Shown here: positions 8,602-17,667 of the stretch, in pieces | Position numbering within the stretch: position 1 is the stretch's first letter | Layout: the number at the start of each line of letters is the position of its first letter | Origin: Acinetobacter seifertii | GTDB lineage: Bacteria; Pseudomonadota; Gammaproteobacteria; Pseudomonadales; Moraxellaceae | Reading direction: 5' to 3' | Assembly: GCF_000368065.1 (NCBI RefSeq) | Contig: NZ_KB851200.1 | Span: forward strand, 1,481,204-1,545,203 | Length of the DNA: 64,000 nt | Notes under the pieces: generated by a model | Databases searched by the model: none | What the model was told of the DNA's origin: nothing | Seen by the model: only the letters and a program-made list of their open reading frames with translations | Position numbers and translations under genes: made by a program

Positions 8602-9444
8602 TTATTTTCCTCCCGAACCTAAACCTGGTACAGCCATACGTTTTTCAATCCATGCCATCACAAATTTAATGGTGTAGGTAATGATTAAATAAACCGGTGT
8701 AGACAGAATAAGAATGATAATGTCCTGAGAAGTCTCTTCTCGCATGGTTTTGGTATAAGCGAAGAAGTTCAAAACACTTAACGCATATAGAACCGCTGAG
8801 TTCTTAAAAACGTTCATTGCTTCTGAAGTAATGGTTGGCCATACAGTACGGTATGCAACTGGTAAAATCACATAACGATAACTTTGCGCCGTTGTAAAAC
8901 CCATTGCAGAAGCTGCGAACTTTTGTCCGCGAGAAACTGTGTTAATCCCCGCTCTTACATGCTCAGAAACACGTGCTGCGGTATATAGTCCCAAAGCAAA
9001 AACACCAATAACAGCAGGATGATGATTTAGAAGGTTTTTCCACCATCCACCTGCTACAACGTCTCCACTTCCGGCACTTAAACTATCTGGTAAGAACTCT
9101 GGGAATACAAAAGCCCAGAAGAATAACTGTACAATTAAAGGAATATTACGGAATATTTCGACATAACAGTTGCCGATAAATGCAAGCGGTTTGTTGGGTA
9201 AAGTACGAATTACCCCGAGGAGAGAACCTAATAAAAATGCGATAAGAAAGGCTACAACAGCAGTCCATACCATAGTAAAGACACCAGAACCTAACATTTG
9301 TAACCATGTGGGCGCCTCAGAATAAGCATTGTAGCTAGAGCTACCAATGACTTTACAAACTGATTCTGCCCATGCGGCTTTATCGACACCATATTCATTA
9401 GACTCCGCACAGAATATAGTCCAGTTTAGCGAGCCGACTGACAT
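8602..9444 (-). CDS. gltJ: Glutamate/aspartate ABC transporter permease
   Basis: A 280-residue permease, longer than GltK because of an N-terminal extension (about 50 residues) before the first membrane helix, as usual for GltJ. The EAA loop is HVRAGINTVSRGQKFAASAMGFTTAQSYRYVILPVAY. It forms the translocation channel with GltK. AAGGGG sits upstream of the ATG. A 93-bp gap separates it from gltI; gltI is often expressed more strongly than the membrane genes, and no strong terminator is seen in the gap. Confidence 0.92.
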   Translation of the reverse strand: MSVGSLNWTIFCAESNEYGVDKAAWAESVCKVIGSSSYNAYSEAPTWLQMLGSGVFTMVWTAVVAFLIAFLLGSLLGVIRTLPNKPLAFIGNCYVEIFRNIPLIVQLFFWAFVFPEFLPDSLSAGSGDVVAGGWWKNLLNHHPAVIGVFALGLYTAARVSEHVRAGINTVSRGQKFAASAMGFTTAQSYRYVILPVAYRTVWPTITSEAMNVFKNSAVLYALSVLNFFAYTKTMREETSQDIIILILSTPVYLIITYTIKFVMAWIEKRMAVPGLGSGGK

Positions 9445-9537
9445 GTTTGCCCCTTAAATGAATATCTTAGAAAATAGACCACTTGTGCAAATGAGATTTT
9501 ACACTTGCACAAGTAAATTTAGGACAAAAGGAACGTG

Positions 9538-10431
9538 TTAGATCCCTGCATCTGTTGGGTGGGCTTTAAGCTTTTTGTAAGATGCACTTGGCTGCATATT
9601 TAAATTAGTATTTTTTGGTGGAATTGGAGATAAGAACCATTTCTTATATAAAGCGTCCATTTGACCAGTTTTCCATAAATTATTTACGGTACGGTCGGCA
9701 ACTGCTTTAAATTTTGGATCATCTTTAGCAATCATGATGCCATAAGGTTCTGACGAAAGTACTGGCCCTACAATTGCGAATGCTTTTGGTGTAGATGACT
9801 TAGCAATTAGACCAGCTAAGATATTGTCATCCATTACAAATGCTGCGGCACGGCCAGATGCCATCATGGCAAATGAGTCAGAATGGTCTTTACCATAAAT
9901 GTTTTGTACATTAAGTGACTGACCTTTTTCATTCATTTTAATGTACTTGTCAGATGTTGTACCTTGAGTCGTAACAACTGCTTTACCATTTAAATCAGCT
10001 AGACTCTTAATACCAGAGTTTGCTTTAACAGCCATGCGCACTTCTGTTGCATAGTAGTTCGTTGAAAAACCAACTTGTTGCTGACGCTGTTTAGAGTTTG
10101 TAGTCGTACCACATTCCATATCAATATTTCCTGCTAAAAGCTCAGGAATACGTGTTGATGAAGTGACTGCCTTGTATTCAACTTTTAAACCAGGCATTTT
10201 CAATTCTTTCTTAATATCATTTGCGAACTGGTTACAAATGTCGACTGCATAACCTACTGGTTTACCTCCAACAACGTATGAAATTGGGTCGGATGATTCT
10301 CGGTGACCAATAACGATTTTTCCAGTACTTTTGATTTTTGCTAATGTGTCTGCTGCCTGTATTTGAGAAGTAGCACCAACCGTACAAAGCATAATTGTTG
10401 AAACAATGAGAGAGGTTGCAGAACGTTTCAT
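9538..10431 (-). CDS. gltI: Glutamate/aspartate ABC transporter periplasmic binding protein
   Basis: A 297-residue precursor. The signal peptide (KRSATSLIVSTIMLC...SQIQA) is cut at about residue 26. The mature part is a type II solute-binding protein: KSTGKIVIGHRESSDPISY and VGYAVDICNQFANDIK are typical of the GltI/AatJ group that binds glutamate and aspartate. AAGGAG precedes the ATG. It is the first gene of the operon and lies 79 bp downstream of a sigma-54-like promoter at 10510-10525, in line with the nitrogen-linked control of the Pseudomonas aat operon. Confidence 0.93.
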   Translation of the reverse strand: MKRSATSLIVSTIMLCTVGATSQIQAADTLAKIKSTGKIVIGHRESSDPISYVVGGKPVGYAVDICNQFANDIKKELKMPGLKVEYKAVTSSTRIPELLAGNIDMECGTTTNSKQRQQQVGFSTNYYATEVRMAVKANSGIKSLADLNGKAVVTTQGTTSDKYIKMNEKGQSLNVQNIYGKDHSDSFAMMASGRAAAFVMDDNILAGLIAKSSTPKAFAIVGPVLSSEPYGIMIAKDDPKFKAVADRTVNNLWKTGQMDALYKKWFLSPIPPKNTNLNMQPSASYKKLKAHPTDAGI

Positions 10432-10509
10432 AAGAACTCCTTGATGATCATTCCTCTATTTGTCTACAGAATCATTCTTATAGAGAAATAAAGTGATTTA
10501 TTATTAAAT

Positions 10510-10525
10510 TGCAATTATCGAGCCA
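10510..10525 (-). promoter_or_regulatory. Sigma-54 (-24/-12) promoter candidate for gltIJKL
   Basis: Read on the minus strand the sequence is TGGCTCGATAATTGCA. Against TGGCAYRNNNNTTGCW there is one mismatch (T for A at position 5), and the GG and GC pairs are at the right distance. The predicted start leaves a leader of about 65-70 nt before gltI. Acidic amino acid transporters in Pseudomonas are RpoN dependent, which supports the call. Confidence 0.62.
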
Positions 10526-10726
10526 ACTTTTCCAAGTAGGACTTCATCCATTTGCTTCACTTATTATTTATCTGTTTCGCAGAGTTAATACCTTTAAAAC
10601 TGCTCACATGTTTCTACTTTAATCTATATTTTAATCTTCTGTCTATTATTAAGCTCATCTAATTACACTTAAATGTGGCAATTTTTGATTACATTGTAAA
10701 CACATGCACAATAAAGTGGCTTAATT

Positions 10727-10751
10727 TTTTCTAAAAACTGTTTTTAGAAAA
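10727..10751. promoter_or_regulatory. 25-bp perfect palindrome, candidate activator site
   Basis: The arms TTTTCTAAAAAC and GTTTTTAGAAAA match perfectly around a single central base. The site lies about 220 bp upstream of the sigma-54-like promoter, a usual enhancer distance. It has no T run on a scale suggesting a terminator. Confidence 0.4.
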
Positions 10752-10793
10752 ACTATTTTATTAATAAAAAGAAAAATTAATTTTATTAGGCAT

Positions 10794-10810
10794 TTAGACT
10801 AAAAGTCTAA
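10794..10810. promoter_or_regulatory. Second palindrome upstream of gltI
   Basis: TTAGACT and AGTCTAA flank three A residues. It is centred about 63 bp from the larger palindrome and could be another regulator site. The function is unknown. Confidence 0.3.
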
Positions 10811-10925
10811 GTTTGTAATTTAAAAACAAAACCAACCTCAAAATAATAAATAAAAATGTTTTAATAAAATTCATTTATAAAATTTATAGTCATGTTTTTT
10901 ACAATTAAAATATTTCTACAAATAT

Positions 10926-10957
10926 AAAAAAAGCCCGATTTATTTCGAGCTTTTTTA
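10926..10957 (-). terminator. Terminator of the GST gene
   Basis: An AAGCTCGA...TCGGGCTT hairpin followed by T residues on the minus strand lies just past the stop of the GST gene. Confidence 0.75.
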
Positions 10958-10970
10958 GAAAACCTATAGA

Positions 10971-11735
10971 TTAAATGCCTCGCCAATCAACACGTGCATT
11001 TCTTTCTGTTTGATATATTCTTAAAACATATTGTCCAAGGGGCAAATCAAGTAAAGCTTTCTGATAATTGCTCCACTCTGGCGACACCTCTTCATCCTCT
11101 TCGGATTCCCATGGTGTACCTTTTATTTCAAGTAAAGGTGCAAGCATAGAACATACTGAGATATCGGCGAGACTTAAGCGGTCTCCAACCATATAACGTG
11201 CTTGGTTTTCGATGAGGTACTGATTCAACTCATTTATAAGTTCATCCATACGCTCTTTTGACTGACTTACTAGCTCCTCTTCAAGCTTATAGTTCTTCTT
11301 TACTAAAGTTTTGAGGAAAGGTTTTGATATTTTTTCAAACTGGCGTAAGTAACCTTGCTCACCCATCATAATTTCTAAAGCATGGTCGCCATGGGCTAAA
11401 GTATGAGCAAGTGCCCAACGACGTACATGTACACCAAGTTCATCTGCCAAGCTATCTATCTTGAGCGTTTGTTGACGAAGTTGTTCATCACGGCGCAAAA
11501 GTACATGCTCTGGATAAGTATCATCCAGATAAAGTGCAATTTTAGTTGATTCAGCAATCCAACGTTGGTCATCTTTCAAAATTGGCAATAAATTTTGCCC
11601 GGTTTTGAGTTGTGCAAATGCACGATGGAAGCCTGGAATCAAATTATGTGCAACGTAATCAAGTTCTTTATGGTCTAACAACCAGCGAGCTTTTTCACAA
11701 TAATGAGACAAAGGAAACTGATACAAAACCCGCAT
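10971..11735 (-). CDS. Glutathione S-transferase family protein
   Basis: 254 residues. The N-terminal thioredoxin-like domain (about residues 1-80) begins LYQFPLSHYCEKARWLLDHK, with the Ser/Cys region where the glutathione thiol is stabilised, and has the ESTKIALYLDD motif that binds the gamma-glutamyl part. The C-terminal helical domain (about 90-230) contains MVGDRLSLADISVCSML, the conserved N-capping/hydrophobic staple region. Cytoplasmic detoxification or reductase activity is expected; the substrate is unknown. The gene stands alone between its own terminator and the divergent sulfur cluster. Confidence 0.85.
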   Translation of the reverse strand: MRVLYQFPLSHYCEKARWLLDHKELDYVAHNLIPGFHRAFAQLKTGQNLLPILKDDQRWIAESTKIALYLDDTYPEHVLLRRDEQLRQQTLKIDSLADELGVHVRRWALAHTLAHGDHALEIMMGEQGYLRQFEKISKPFLKTLVKKNYKLEEELVSQSKERMDELINELNQYLIENQARYMVGDRLSLADISVCSMLAPLLEIKGTPWESEEDEEVSPEWSNYQKALLDLPLGQYVLRIYQTERNARVDWRGI

Positions 11736-12104
11736 AAAATCTCCACGTTTATTTTTATTTGACTATTCGTACAAAAATCGTCTTAGGTAAATAGATACTT
11801 TAGAAGCTATTTTTAATGAAAACAATGGATATTGTGCTCATTTTTCACTGACAGTTAGGTCTATATTTTTTATATCTTTTTTTACCGTACTTATAGCTCT
11901 TTTTCATATTAAAACCAGTTTAGTAATTTTCCCAACCAATAAATTTTATAATTAATTGATTTATAATGAATTTCTATATCTATATTTATCTATTAAAAAT
12001 CAAAAAAAGTGCTTTGCATTTTTATTCATAAGCTGAGCATAAGTCCTCGTTTAGTGGAAAAATATTTCTTTTGTAAGGTAATGACAGCAATACAAGGTGT
12101 CATT
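11736..12104. other. Intergenic region upstream of the sulfur cluster
   Basis: AT-rich and non-coding, between the divergent GST and SfnB-like genes. I searched for a -24/-12 element, because sfn genes of Pseudomonas need sigma-54, and found none that is convincing. No clear operator was seen. Confidence 0.4.
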
Positions 12105-13316
12105 ATGTCTAATTCTCTATCTAAAACGACGGCATACGTCCAAGTCATTCAAAATGATCAACAAGCCATTAATGCTGCTTATCAAGTGGCTGATTTTGCT
12201 TTAGAGGGTCGTAATACACGTGATCAACAACGCCAACTTCCTTTTGAGCAAATCGAAAGCTTTAGTCAAAAAGGTTTAGGTGGAATTCGCATTGCAAAAA
12301 AATATGGCGGTGCTTTTGTGTCCAATAAAACTTTGGCTCAAGTCTTTCGTATTTTAAGTAAAGGCGATGCCAATGTTGGTCAAATTCCACAAAATCAAAT
12401 TAGTCTGTTAAACCTCGTCGAAATCTTGGGTACAGAACAACAAAAACAATTTATTTTTTCAGAAATATTGGCAGGCAAACGTCTTGCTAATGGTGGACCA
12501 GAACGTAATACACATGACTCAAAAACACTAAAAACCACACTTACCATTGAAAACGGTAAATACATATTAAACGGTGAAAAATTTTATTCGACAGGTACAA
12601 GTTTTGCGCATTGGCTCGCAATTAAAGCGGTTCATCCCGAAGGTCATGTGGTTTTAGTGATTGTGAATCGAGATGCTCAAGGTATTGAAGTCATTAATGA
12701 CTGGAATGGTTTTGGTCAGCGTACGACAGCGAGTGGTACGGTTAAATTAAATCATGTTGAAGTTAATCCTGAACTTATTCTTGATGAACGCTTATTAACT
12801 AAAGCCCCTACTTATCGCGGTGCCTATTCTCAGTTATTACAAGTAGCCATTGATGTTGGGATTGCGGAAGCTGCATTTGAAGATACGTTATCGACTATTC
12901 ATAAAGCACGTCCAATTATTGATGCAAATGTTGAAAAAGCCAGCTTTGAACATTACACCCTGCAAGAAGTAGGTAAGTTAAATATTTTACTCGACGCTGC
13001 AATTTTACTACTTGATGAAGCTGCTGAATATTTAGATGAACTTGACCAACTTCAGACTGTGACTGATGAACAGGTAGCAAAAGCTTCAATTTTGGTTGCT
13101 GAAGCAAAAGTCTATGCCAATGATGCGGCTCTACAAATCTCTGAAAAACTACTAGAACTAGGCGGTAGTCGTTCAAGCTTAAGCCAACACAATTTAGACC
13201 AACATTGGCGAAATGCCCGTGTACATACCTTACACGACCCTGTTCGCTGGAAAATACATGCCATTGGCAATTATTACCTTAATGGTCATTTCCCTGCCCG
13301 CCATGCCTGGATTTAA
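12105..13316 (+). CDS. SfnB family sulfur acquisition oxidoreductase (copy 1)
   Basis: 403 residues from the ATG at 12105, chosen because it follows AAGG at a good distance and gives the SfnB-type N-terminus; earlier in-frame starts at 12009 and 12081 are less likely. The fold is acyl-CoA dehydrogenase-like, with a helical N-domain, a beta-domain (FYSTGTSFAHW, WNGFGQRTTASGTVKL) and a C-terminal helical bundle (GGSRSSLSQHNLDQHWRNARVHTLHDPVRWK). SfnB-type flavoproteins help release sulfur from sulfones such as dimethylsulfone or from related organosulfur compounds under sulfate limitation. It is the first gene of a seven-gene rightward cluster and is paralogous to the next gene. Confidence 0.88.
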   Translation: MSNSLSKTTAYVQVIQNDQQAINAAYQVADFALEGRNTRDQQRQLPFEQIESFSQKGLGGIRIAKKYGGAFVSNKTLAQVFRILSKGDANVGQIPQNQISLLNLVEILGTEQQKQFIFSEILAGKRLANGGPERNTHDSKTLKTTLTIENGKYILNGEKFYSTGTSFAHWLAIKAVHPEGHVVLVIVNRDAQGIEVINDWNGFGQRTTASGTVKLNHVEVNPELILDERLLTKAPTYRGAYSQLLQVAIDVGIAEAAFEDTLSTIHKARPIIDANVEKASFEHYTLQEVGKLNILLDAAILLLDEAAEYLDELDQLQTVTDEQVAKASILVAEAKVYANDAALQISEKLLELGGSRSSLSQHNLDQHWRNARVHTLHDPVRWKIHAIGNYYLNGHFPARHAWI

Positions 13317-13328
13317 GGAGAAATTGTC

Positions 13329-14552
13329 ATGACTTCATATCAATCGGTTCAAACAAAGCAAACATCGGCATCTGGCCAAGCACACATTATTCAAAATGAT
13401 GCTGAAGCATTAGAAGTTGCCAAACAGTTTGCTGAGCAATTTAAAAAAACCGCAGTTGAGCGAGACTCTAAACGAATTTTACCGTATACCGAAATTGATG
13501 CTTTGAGCCAATCTGGTCTTTGGGCAATTACAGTGCCAAAGCAATATGGCGGTGCTGAAGTTTCAAGTCATACCGTTGCTAAAGTGATTGCTCTTTTAAG
13601 CGGTGCAGATGGTTCAATCGGACAAATTCCACAAAATCATTTTTATGCTTTAGAAGTATTGCGCAATACTGGTACAGAAGCTCAAAAACAACGTTTATAC
13701 GGCGAAGTTTTAAATGGCACTCGCTTTGGTAATGCACTTGCCGAGTTTAAAACTAAAACTTCAACTCATAAACAAACGAATATCCGTCCTCACGAAAATG
13801 GATATCTCATTCAGGGTGAAAAGTTTTACTGCACAGGAAGTTTATTTGCTCACCGTATTCCAACCTTAGTTTTAGATGATGCGGGTCGAGAATACCTAGC
13901 CTTTGTAAAAAGTGGTTCACAAGGATTGAAACTTGTTGATGACTGGTCTGGCTTTGGGCAGAAAACCACAGGCAGCGGCACAGTTAAATTTGATCAGGTT
14001 TTTGTAGATGCAGATGATGTTATTCCTTTTGATAATGCATTTTTACAACCAACCTTAGTGGGCCCTTTTGCCCAAATTATGCATGCATCAATTGAGGTAG
14101 GCATTGCTCGGGCGGCCTTTGAAGAAAGCTTGCAAAGAGTACATCAAGCTCGCCCATGGATTGATTCAAATGTAGAAACGGCTAACCAAGATCCTTTAAC
14201 GATTTATGAATTAGGACGCATTGCCGTAGATGTACGGGCAAGTGAAGTGTTATTAAAACAAGCTGCTCAATCAATTGATGCCGCAAAAATTGAAACCACA
14301 CCTGAAAGCATTGCAAAAGCTTCAATTGATGTGGCCAAAGTGCGTGCTCATAGTAGCGATATTGCACTCAAAGCATCCTCTAAGCTCATTGAACTTGCAG
14401 GAAGTCGTGGCAGTCAGTCACAGGATGGTCTAGACCGTTTCTGGCGCAATGCGCGCGTACATACGTTGCATGATGCTGCACGATGGAAATATTACTTTAT
14501 TGGGAACTATGTTCTTAACGGTGTTCTACCGCCTCGTCGGGGGACATTATAA
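13329..14552 (+). CDS. SfnB family sulfur acquisition oxidoreductase (copy 2)
   Basis: 407 residues, a clear paralogue of the preceding gene (shared GQIPQN, GEKFY-TG, FGQ-TTGSGTVKF and FWRNARVHTLHDAARWK motifs), so the pair arose by tandem duplication and has since diverged. It has the acyl-CoA dehydrogenase-type fold, presumably FMN or FAD dependent. GGAG precedes the ATG at 13329. The stop overlaps the next start (TAATG at 14550), showing translational coupling with the monooxygenase. The two copies may act on different organosulfur substrates or form a hetero-oligomer; the sequence does not say which. Confidence 0.88.
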   Translation: MTSYQSVQTKQTSASGQAHIIQNDAEALEVAKQFAEQFKKTAVERDSKRILPYTEIDALSQSGLWAITVPKQYGGAEVSSHTVAKVIALLSGADGSIGQIPQNHFYALEVLRNTGTEAQKQRLYGEVLNGTRFGNALAEFKTKTSTHKQTNIRPHENGYLIQGEKFYCTGSLFAHRIPTLVLDDAGREYLAFVKSGSQGLKLVDDWSGFGQKTTGSGTVKFDQVFVDADDVIPFDNAFLQPTLVGPFAQIMHASIEVGIARAAFEESLQRVHQARPWIDSNVETANQDPLTIYELGRIAVDVRASEVLLKQAAQSIDAAKIETTPESIAKASIDVAKVRAHSSDIALKASSKLIELAGSRGSQSQDGLDRFWRNARVHTLHDAARWKYYFIGNYVLNGVLPPRRGTL

Positions 14553-15964
14553 TGGCAGATTTTAAAGCGAAAGAAATTTTACTCAATGCATTCGATATGA
14601 ACTGTGTTGGACATATCAATCATGGCTTATGGACACATCCACGTGATGAATCACATCGTTTTAATGAACTGAGCTACTGGACAGAACAAGCCAAAACCTT
14701 AGAAAGTGGTTTATTTGATGGTTTGTTTATTGCGGACATTACAGGTGTGTATGACGTCTATCAAAATGGTATTGATCTGACTTTAAAAGAGTCCATTCAG
14801 CTTCCGAGCCATGACCCATCTACACTTATTTCAGCTATGGCGGCAGTTACTCAAAACTTGAGTTTTGGGGTCACTGTGAACTTGAGCTATGAACATCCGT
14901 ATCAATTTGCCCGCCGTTTTGCGAGTCTTGACCATTTAACTCAAGGTCGTATTGGCTGGAATATCGTGACAGGTTATCTAGATAGTGCCGAACGCTTAAT
15001 TGGTCAAAAAGGTTTAAAAGACCACGATGCTCGCTATGAACAAGCTGAAGAATTTTTAGAGCTTTGCTATAAATATTGGGAAGGTTCATGGGAAAACGAC
15101 GCCGTAAAAAAAGATAAAGTACAGCGTGTTTTTACAGACCCTTCTAAAGTTCACACCATTCACCACCACGGAAAATATTACCAAAGTGAAGGTGTTTTTC
15201 AGGTGTCTCCTTCTGTGCAACGCACCCCGACACTGTTTCAAGCAGGTGCTTCACCAAAAGGTATGCAGTTTGCGACGCGTCATGCTGAGTGTGTATTTAT
15301 TGGTGGCGACAAACCCGAAAAAATACGCGAACAAGTGAAAAAGATTCGTGCGTTTGCCGAACAGCAAGGCCGTTTAGCGGATGACATTAAAGTCTTTGTC
15401 GGTATAACTGTTGTTGTTGCCGACACACATGATCTCGCTGTACAGAAACTTAATGAATATCGTCAGTATGCAAGTCCTGAAGCAGGCCTAGCGCATTATG
15501 CGAGTTCAACTGGCATCGACTTAAGTAAATTTGCCGACGATGAAGCGATTCCTTACCAAAAAAGTAACAGTATTGTTTCGATTACCGAAAAATTTAAAGA
15601 ACAACAAATCACGAAAAATGACTTAAAAGCTCAACATGTTTTAGGTGGTCGTTATCCCCTCATCGTGGGCAGTGGCGAAGAAGTTGCTGAATACTTAATT
15701 CATCTTTTAGATGAGACCGATATTGATGGTTTTAATTTGACACGTACAGTTGCACCTGAGTCTCACCACGACTTTATTCGCTTGGTTATTCCTGAACTAC
15801 AGCAACGTGGTCGCTATAAAACTGCATATAAAATGGGTTCACTACGGAACAAAATATTTAATCGGGGTGATCAATTACCAGAACAACACCCTGTTCAAGC
15901 GTTCCGATGTAGTCCCTATAACAACAGCAAAAACTTAACAAAAATTGAAGAAATAATCGCTTAA
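14552..15964 (+). CDS. LLM-class flavin-dependent monooxygenase (NtaA/SnaA/DszA type)
   Basis: A 470-residue bacterial luciferase-like TIM-barrel flavoprotein. Typical blocks are DGLFIADITGVYDVY, FGVTVNLSYEHPYQFARRFASLDHLTQGRIGWNIVTG and TLFQAGASPKGMQFATRHAE. Family members use reduced FMN supplied by a separate reductase to oxidise sulfones, sulfonates, NTA or similar compounds. Placed after two SfnB-like genes and before methionine-type transport genes, it most likely opens an organosulfur compound for sulfur supply. No flavin reductase gene is present in this cluster. The start overlaps the previous stop. Confidence 0.88.
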   Translation: MADFKAKEILLNAFDMNCVGHINHGLWTHPRDESHRFNELSYWTEQAKTLESGLFDGLFIADITGVYDVYQNGIDLTLKESIQLPSHDPSTLISAMAAVTQNLSFGVTVNLSYEHPYQFARRFASLDHLTQGRIGWNIVTGYLDSAERLIGQKGLKDHDARYEQAEEFLELCYKYWEGSWENDAVKKDKVQRVFTDPSKVHTIHHHGKYYQSEGVFQVSPSVQRTPTLFQAGASPKGMQFATRHAECVFIGGDKPEKIREQVKKIRAFAEQQGRLADDIKVFVGITVVVADTHDLAVQKLNEYRQYASPEAGLAHYASSTGIDLSKFADDEAIPYQKSNSIVSITEKFKEQQITKNDLKAQHVLGGRYPLIVGSGEEVAEYLIHLLDETDIDGFNLTRTVAPESHHDFIRLVIPELQQRGRYKTAYKMGSLRNKIFNRGDQLPEQHPVQAFRCSPYNNSKNLTKIEEIIA

Positions 15965-15978
15965 ATTTGGAGATAGAC

Positions 15979-16809
15979 ATGGCTCAAACAGCCTCAAAAA
16001 AATGGCTAGGCGTAGGCCTAGTCGTTGTAGTCCTTTTTGTTGCTTTATTCTTATGGAATAAACATCGTCAAAGTGGCTCAAATGAACTTGTGATTGGTAT
16101 TAGTCCACCATTTGCAAAACCTTTACAAGCTGCTGCAGATGAAGCAAAGAAACAAGGTTTAAATGTAAAACTGGTTGAGTTTTCTGACTGGAACACACCA
16201 AACATTACCTTAAATCATGGGGATATTGATGCGAACTTTTTCCAGCATCAACCTTTCTTAGACAATGCAATTAAAGAAACAGGCTTTAAATTAAAGGCAT
16301 TTGCAGTAGGTGCAGCCTCACATGTGGGACTTTACTCAAAAAAGTATAAAAGCTTAGATGAATTGCCACAAAACGCACGCGTAGTCATCCCAAATGATCC
16401 GGTGAATCAAGGTCGTGCACTACTACTTTTACAGCAAGCTAAATTAATTACGCTTAAAGATTCAAACAACCATTTATCTGCACTCAAAGATGTTGTTTCA
16501 AATCCTAAAAACTTGCAATTCATTGAAGTTGAGGGGCCACAGACTGCTCGTGCAATTGATGATGTTGACTTGGCTTTTGGCTATCCACATTACTTACGTT
16601 TAGCAAAAACAGCTGACCCTAATAGTGCGCTTTTACTTGATGACAATACCAATAAACGTTATGCAATTTTGTTTGTAGTGCGTGATGACTATCAGGATAA
16701 GGGCGAAAAATTAAAGAAATTTGTTGAGATCTATCAAAACTCGCCAAAAGTTAAAGCTGTGTTAGATGCTGAGATTGGCCCAAAACTTTGGTTCCCTGGC
16801 TGGAAGTAA
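15979..16809 (+). CDS. MetQ/NlpA-like substrate-binding protein (copy 1)
   Basis: 276 residues from the ATG at 15979, which has GGAG six bases upstream. The ligand domain (ELVIGISPPFAKPLQAAADEAKKQG, VKLVEFSDWNTPN, DANFFQHQPFLDN) is typical of MetQ. Usual MetQ proteins are lipoproteins, but here the N-terminus is a hydrophobic helix (about residues 9-28) with no lipobox Cys, so the protein is probably membrane-anchored or cut by another route. It should deliver methionine or an organosulfur compound to MetNI. It is followed by a close paralogue. Confidence 0.88.
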   Translation: MAQTASKKWLGVGLVVVVLFVALFLWNKHRQSGSNELVIGISPPFAKPLQAAADEAKKQGLNVKLVEFSDWNTPNITLNHGDIDANFFQHQPFLDNAIKETGFKLKAFAVGAASHVGLYSKKYKSLDELPQNARVVIPNDPVNQGRALLLLQQAKLITLKDSNNHLSALKDVVSNPKNLQFIEVEGPQTARAIDDVDLAFGYPHYLRLAKTADPNSALLLDDNTNKRYAILFVVRDDYQDKGEKLKKFVEIYQNSPKVKAVLDAEIGPKLWFPGWK

Positions 16810-16822
16810 TAACGGAAAGATT

Positions 16823-17656
16823 ATGGCGATTCAGTTCAAACAGCATAAGCCTTGGTTACTCGGAATTACGATTTTAATCGTAGTTCTGAGCCTTGTCGGT
16901 TACCGTTATATTAAAAATAAACAAGCCGATGATGTTTTAACGATTGGCATTAGCCCGCCTTATGCTGAGCTATTACAAAGCGTTGCCAATGAAGTAGAAA
17001 AGCAAGGCGTTCATGTCAAACTCGTTGAATTTTCTGATTGGCGAGCACCCAATGTTGCCGTACAAAACGGTGATATTGATACAAACTTTTTCCAGCAAAG
17101 CGTATTTCTACGTAATGCTGTTAAAGAAACGGGTTATGACTTACATGCATTTGGTGTGGGTTCAGGAAGTCATGTGGGTTTATATTCAAAAAAATATAAA
17201 TCACTTGAAGATTTACCTTTAAATGCACGTGTTGCTATTCCAAATGATCCGGTTAATTTAGCCCGTGCTTTAATTTTATTGCATCGTGCTGGCTTAATTC
17301 AGCTTAAAGATATTAATAATGAACTTTCAACTACTCAAGACATTATTGATAATCCGAAACAGCTGAGCTTCGTTGAAGTTGAAGGACCACAGACAGCACA
17401 TGCCTATAACGATGTCGATTTAATTTTCGGCTTCCCGCACTACTTAAAAATGGCAAAGGTAACCGACCCACATAGCGCATTATTTTTAGATCCAATCGAT
17501 AAAAAATATGCAATTTTGTTTGTGACTCGTCGCGATTACCAAGATAAAAACCAAAAACTTGCAACCTTTGTTAAAGCATTCCAGAACTCAAAACAAGCAC
17601 AAGATATTCTGGATAAAGACTTTGGTAAAGGTATGTGGTTTCAAGGCTGGAAATAA
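16823..17656 (+). CDS. MetQ/NlpA-like substrate-binding protein (copy 2)
   Basis: 277 residues from the ATG at 16823 (GGAAAG upstream), 13 bp after copy 1. It shares long stretches with copy 1 (VKLVEFSDW, SHVGLYSKKYKSL, RV-IPNDPVN, VEVEGPQTA). It also has an N-terminal membrane helix (about residues 12-30) and lacks a lipobox. Two receptors for one MetNI channel suggest a broadened substrate range, as seen where one ABC importer serves several binding proteins. Which compounds bind is not evident from sequence. Confidence 0.88.
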   Translation: MAIQFKQHKPWLLGITILIVVLSLVGYRYIKNKQADDVLTIGISPPYAELLQSVANEVEKQGVHVKLVEFSDWRAPNVAVQNGDIDTNFFQQSVFLRNAVKETGYDLHAFGVGSGSHVGLYSKKYKSLEDLPLNARVAIPNDPVNLARALILLHRAGLIQLKDINNELSTTQDIIDNPKQLSFVEVEGPQTAHAYNDVDLIFGFPHYLKMAKVTDPHSALFLDPIDKKYAILFVTRRDYQDKNQKLATFVKAFQNSKQAQDILDKDFGKGMWFQGWK

Positions 17657-17667
17657 GGAGAATGGCA

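Larger units (their letters stand above)
10432..10970. other. Upstream regulatory region of gltIJKL
   Basis: This 540-bp AT-rich region has no coding frame. It holds a sigma-54-like promoter (10510-10525), a 25-bp palindrome (10727-10751), a second palindrome (10794-10810) and the terminator of the GST gene (10926-10957). Confidence 0.6.

Noticed and set aside
11736..12104. Sigma-54 promoter ahead of the SfnB-like cluster
   Set aside because: A TTTGCA motif exists near 12016, but no GG-type -24 box lies at the right distance.
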